Source of the DNA: Sedimenticola sp.
Lineage (GTDB): Bacteria; Pseudomonadota; Gammaproteobacteria; Chromatiales; Chromatiaceae
NCBI GenBank assembly: GCA_030590525.1
Contig: JAUUYI010000073.1
Span: 1 to 8,498, forward strand
DNA: 8,498 bases
Direction: 5' to 3'
Made by a program: the position numbers and the translations under genes. A model generated the notes under the pieces. That model was not told the DNA's origin, made no database searches, and was given only the letters and a program-made list of their open reading frames with translations. Positions 5,815 through 8,498 of the stretch are shown in pieces (the stretch's first letter is position 1; the number at the start of each line of letters is the position of its first letter).

Positions 5815-6909
5815 ATGAATGAGCTGAGCACTTCTCTGTACGACGACAGTAAACGAATCCTGGAAAATATGGATACGGTGTTGTTGTTGTTCGACACGGA
5901 CCTCAGGCTGCGTTACATGAATCCGGCGGCAGAGATGCTGTTTCAGGTCAGTGCCAGAAATATGCTGGGGCAGGAGGCAGGATCCCTGATTCAGTGCCCG
6001 GAAGGGCTGGTAGAGACCAACCTGAAGCGGGCTTTGAGCAGTGGCAGGCACTTTACAGAACGGGAGATGCCCCTTCCCCTGAGCGATCAGCGGAGCATCA
6101 CCATCGATTGTACCGTGATCCCCTTGGTCGATGTCGGGAGAGAAGCGGGTCTGCTGGTGGAGATACGTCAGATCGACCGTCAGCTGCGTATCAGCCGCGA
6201 AGAGCAGTTGTTGAGCCAGCATCAGGCGACCCGCGATCTGATTCGGGGTCTGGCCCATGAGATCAAGAATCCGCTCGGTGGCCTGAGGGGCGCGGCACAG
6301 TTGCTGGAGCAGGAATTGGGGGATCCCTCCCTGGCCGAGTACACCCAGATCATCATCGATGAGGCAGATCGGTTGCAGTCCCTGGTGGACGGCATGCTGG
6401 GGCCTAACAAACTACCGCTCTTCGCCGAAGTGAACATTCACAAACTTCTGGAGCGGGTGGCTGGGCTGGTGCTGGCCGAGACCGGCCAGCGGATCAGGAT
6501 CAGGCGTGACTACGATCCGAGTATCCCGGACCTCTACCTGGACAGTGATCGGATCATCCAGGCCCTGCTCAACATCGTGCGTAATGCCGCCCGGGCACTG
6601 GAACAGACCGAACAGGCAAGCATCACCCTGCGAACCCGGATTCTGCGTCAATTCACCATCGTCAATCTGAGACACCGCCTGGTGGTGCAGATAGAGATCG
6701 AAGACAACGGACCGGGCGTCCCGGAAGAGATTCGTGAAAAGCTGTTCTTTCCCATGGTCAGTGCCAGCGAGGGAGGGATCGGGCTGGGGCTTTCTATCGC
6801 CCAGTCCGCGATCAATCGCCACGGGGGGCTGGTGGAGTGTCGCAGTGAGCCCGGACACACCATTTTTACAATATTGCTTCCGGTGGAGAATCCAAATGCC
6901 AAGAAGTAA
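5815..6909 (+). CDS. glnL: Nitrogen regulation sensor kinase NR(II) / NtrB
   Basis: Cytoplasmic histidine kinase/phosphatase that phosphorylates NtrC when nitrogen is limiting and, with PII, removes the phosphate when it is not. It has 364 residues (E. coli 349). An N-terminal PAS domain (about 12-120, with YMNPAAEMLF) precedes the dimerisation/phosphotransfer helix with H148 in GLAHEIKNPLGG, then RDYDPSIPDLY. The ATPase part has the N box NIVRNAARAL, the G1 box DNGPGVPEEI and the G2 box GGIGLGLSIA. There are no membrane segments, as expected. The ATG at 5815 lacks a Shine-Dalgarno; the next in-frame ATG (5869) would cut into the PAS domain, so 5815 is kept. It overlaps ntrC by 14 nt, pointing to coupled translation. 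A sigma54-like promoter with an NtrC dyad lies upstream, suggesting autoregulation. Confidence 0.97.
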   Translation: MNELSTSLYDDSKRILENMDTVLLLFDTDLRLRYMNPAAEMLFQVSARNMLGQEAGSLIQCPEGLVETNLKRALSSGRHFTEREMPLPLSDQRSITIDCTVIPLVDVGREAGLLVEIRQIDRQLRISREEQLLSQHQATRDLIRGLAHEIKNPLGGLRGAAQLLEQELGDPSLAEYTQIIIDEADRLQSLVDGMLGPNKLPLFAEVNIHKLLERVAGLVLAETGQRIRIRRDYDPSIPDLYLDSDRIIQALLNIVRNAARALEQTEQASITLRTRILRQFTIVNLRHRLVVQIEIEDNGPGVPEEIREKLFFPMVSASEGGIGLGLSIAQSAINRHGGLVECRSEPGHTIFTILLPVENPNAKK

Positions 6910-8320
6910 CCGAATCTGGATCATCGATGACGACCGCTCCATTCGCTGGGTGCTGGAAAAGGCGCTGCAGAAAGGGGGATTAGAGGTGGCCTCATTCCCC
7001 AGTGCCGACGGCGTGATGGAGGCGCTCTCCCGGGAACGACCGGACGCCGTTATCACCGATGTACGAATGCCCGGAATGGACGGGCTGTCGCTGCTCGGCC
7101 ATATACAGGAGTTCTATCCGGACCTGCCTGTAATCGTCATGACCGCGCACTCGGACCTGGATAGTGCAGTGGCCGCCTTTCATGGTGGTGCGTTTGAGTA
7201 TCTGCCGAAGCCGTTCGACGTGGGTGAAGCGGTGGACCAGGTGAAGCGGGCCTGCCGCAAGGGGAGGGAGAGGAGCGATCAGGATCTGGAAGTGCCAGCC
7301 GCTGCCAGCGCAGAGATAATCGGCGAGGCACCGGCGATGCAGGAGGTGTACCGGGCCATTGGCCGCCTCTCCCGCTCCAATATAACGGTGCTTATCAACG
7401 GCGAGTCGGGTACCGGCAAAGAGCTGGTGGCCCACGCGCTGCACCGGCACAGTCCCCGGGCCAACCACCATTTCATCGCACTGAACATGGCGGCCATCCC
7501 AAAGGAACTGATGGAGTCGGAGCTGTTCGGCCACGAGCGGGGGGCGTTTACCGGTGCGCAAAACCGGCGCGCAGGCCGTTTCGAACAAGCGGACGGGGGT
7601 ACCTTGTTCCTGGATGAGATAGGTGACATGCCGCCGGAACTGCAGACGCGTCTGCTGCGGGTGCTGGCCGACGGGGAGTTCTACCGGGTGGGGGGCCACG
7701 AACCGCTTAAGGTAGATGTCCGCATCATCGCAGCGACCCACCAGAATCTCGAACAGCTGGTGAGTGACGGGCAGTTTCGAGAGGATCTTTTCCACCGTCT
7801 GAACGTAATCCGGGTACACCTTCCTCCCCTGCGGGAGCGGCGCGAAGACATTCCGTTACTGTTGAATCATTTTCTGCTGGAGGCAGCCGCAGAACTGGGG
7901 GTGGAGAGTAAGAGAGTGCTGCCCGAGGCGCTGGAGGAAATGAAGTGTCTGGAGTGGCCGGGTAATGTTCGGCAGTTGCAGAATATCGCCCGCTGGCTGA
8001 CCGTGATGGCCTCCGGGTCCGAGGTTCATCTGGAGGATCTGCCTCCAGAGATCAGGAAGATCGAGCAGCGGAGTGAGCAGGTGGATGATTGGCCAGCGGC
8101 ACTACGAGCCTGGTCCCGTCGCCGCTTGCAAGGTGGCCAGGAGGAGTTGCTGCTGGAGGCGGTGCCCCTGTTCGAGACCATCATGATAGAGAGCGCGCTG
8201 GAGCAGACCGGTGGCCGTCGTCAGGACGCCGCACGGCTGCTGGGTTGGGGGAGAAACACCCTGACCCGCAAGATCAAAGAGTTGGGTCTGGGGGCAGAGA
8301 ACTGGCAGGAAGTGGGCTAG
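6896..8320 (+). CDS. ntrC: Nitrogen regulation response regulator NR(I) / NtrC (GlnG)
   Basis: Sigma54-dependent activator of nitrogen-starvation genes, 474 residues (E. coli 469). The receiver domain (1-120) has acidic pocket D11-D12, phospho-acceptor D55 in TDVRMPGMDG and the lysine of YLPKPFD. The AAA+ domain follows, with Walker A GESGTGKE (169-176), the sigma54-contacting GAFTGA loop (216-221) and Walker B TLFLDE (236-241), then ATHQNLE and the sensor segment WPGNVRQLQN. The C-terminal Fis-type helix-turn-helix is visible as GGRRQDAARLLGWGRNTLTRKI. The start at 6896 aligns with the E. coli N-terminus and has GGAG (6885-6888) 7 nt upstream; earlier in-frame codons read through glnL sequence and are not credible. 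It is phosphorylated by NtrB from the overlapping gene. Expected targets here include glnA and the dyad before glnL. Confidence 0.98.
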   Translation: MPRSNRIWIIDDDRSIRWVLEKALQKGGLEVASFPSADGVMEALSRERPDAVITDVRMPGMDGLSLLGHIQEFYPDLPVIVMTAHSDLDSAVAAFHGGAFEYLPKPFDVGEAVDQVKRACRKGRERSDQDLEVPAAASAEIIGEAPAMQEVYRAIGRLSRSNITVLINGESGTGKELVAHALHRHSPRANHHFIALNMAAIPKELMESELFGHERGAFTGAQNRRAGRFEQADGGTLFLDEIGDMPPELQTRLLRVLADGEFYRVGGHEPLKVDVRIIAATHQNLEQLVSDGQFREDLFHRLNVIRVHLPPLRERREDIPLLLNHFLLEAAAELGVESKRVLPEALEEMKCLEWPGNVRQLQNIARWLTVMASGSEVHLEDLPPEIRKIEQRSEQVDDWPAALRAWSRRRLQGGQEELLLEAVPLFETIMIESALEQTGGRRQDAARLLGWGRNTLTRKIKELGLGAENWQEVG

Positions 8321-8351
8321 TACGGAACCGCGCAAGTGCCCGTGAATATAA

Positions 8352-8372
8352 TGTAGGTTGGGTTAGGCGCGC
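8352..8372 (+). repeat. Half copy of a GTAGGTTGGGTTAGGCGC intergenic repeat
   Basis: TGTAGGTTGGGTTAGGCGCG resembles, from memory, the left half of a widespread proteobacterial repeat that normally continues into an inverted TAACCCAAC half. The right half is absent; the sequence passes at once into an A-run and the next repeat. This looks like a truncated remnant. The family match is from recall only. Confidence 0.5.
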
Positions 8373-8379
8373 AAAAAAT

Positions 8380-8464
8380 GACAGGATTAACAGGATTGCT
8401 CAAGATTCACAGGTCTTTTGTACAATGTATTCCTGTAAATCCTGAAAATCATGTTAATCCTGTC
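8380..8464. repeat. Inverted repeat built from ACAGGATTA / TAATCCTGT units
   Basis: GACAGGATTAACA (8380-8392) is a perfect inverted match to TGTTAATCCTGTC (8452-8464); after one mismatch, GATT (8394-8397) pairs with AATC (8447-8450). Each arm holds short direct repeats: ACAGGATT twice on the left, and AATCCTG at 8439-8444 and 8457-8462 on the right. The spacer of about 50 bp is AT-rich. Similar arrays are, from memory, scattered in intergenic regions of many bacteria. There is no gene in 8321-8498 that I can support. Confidence 0.75.
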
Positions 8465-8498
8465 TAATTATGGAGATGATTTTGAGTGGAAATGGAGA

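Noticed and set aside
6734..6895. Upstream extension of ntrC
   Set aside because: It lies inside the glnL catalytic domain in another frame, and the ATG at 6896 matches the NtrC family start.
8089..8445. Open frame overlapping the end of ntrC and running into the repeats
   Set aside because: Mostly out-of-frame ntrC sequence with no family resemblance or ribosome site.
8470..8498. ATG at 8470 (or 8476) open to the window end as the start of a next gene
   Set aside because: Only nine codons are visible and no ribosome site is convincingly spaced; it cannot be judged without more sequence.

Overview
The window reads as the chromosome of a GC-rich gammaproteobacterium. Evidence: YajD, GlnA, NtrB and NtrC all closely resemble the Escherichia coli proteins I know; glnA is the adenylylation-regulated type; and a DUF4124 gene sits between glnA and the two-component pair, a layout I associate with Pseudomonas- and Chromatiales-like lineages. 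A sulfur-handling pair (PP-loop ATPase plus TusA-like carrier) would suit a sulfur-oxidising member, but that is only inference. All protein genes are on the + strand.

Left part (1-2948): an intergenic repeat with long inverted ends (1-104) lies before a tight four-gene run: yajD (HNH protein), a two-domain MnmA/ThiI-like PP-loop ATPase, a TusA-family sulfur carrier and a cation diffusion facilitator. Spacings are +1 nt, a 13-nt overlap and a 4-nt ATGA overlap, so this looks like one operon. Both partners needed for sulfur transfer to a PP-loop thiolase (persulfide carrier and a Cys-pair ATPase) are side by side.

Middle part (2949-4759): the glnA control region is unusually readable. Immediately after the transporter stop codon are two NtrC-type dyads 31 bp apart, followed by a sigma70 promoter with a perfect TATAAT, a weak IHF-like site, a sigma54 -24/-12 promoter, a leader with two hairpins, then glnA and a strong intrinsic terminator. 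The dual promoter plus paired enhancers resembles the E. coli glnAp1/glnAp2 design.

Right part (4760-8498): a secreted DUF4124 protein with a proline-rich tail is followed by a 166-bp gap. This gap holds a perfect GCAC-N7-GTGC NtrC dyad and a second sigma54-like promoter whose predicted start lies within 3 nt of the glnL (ntrB) start codon. glnL and ntrC overlap by 14 nt. The model is a loop: NtrB phosphorylates NtrC, and NtrC~P activates glnA and, by inference, its own operon. The last 178 bp hold no supported gene but contain two abutting fragments of intergenic repeat sequence.

I see no phage, CRISPR, toxin-antitoxin or defence system here. The most interesting material is regulatory (sigma54/NtrC wiring) plus the sulfur-relay operon and the two repeat elements.
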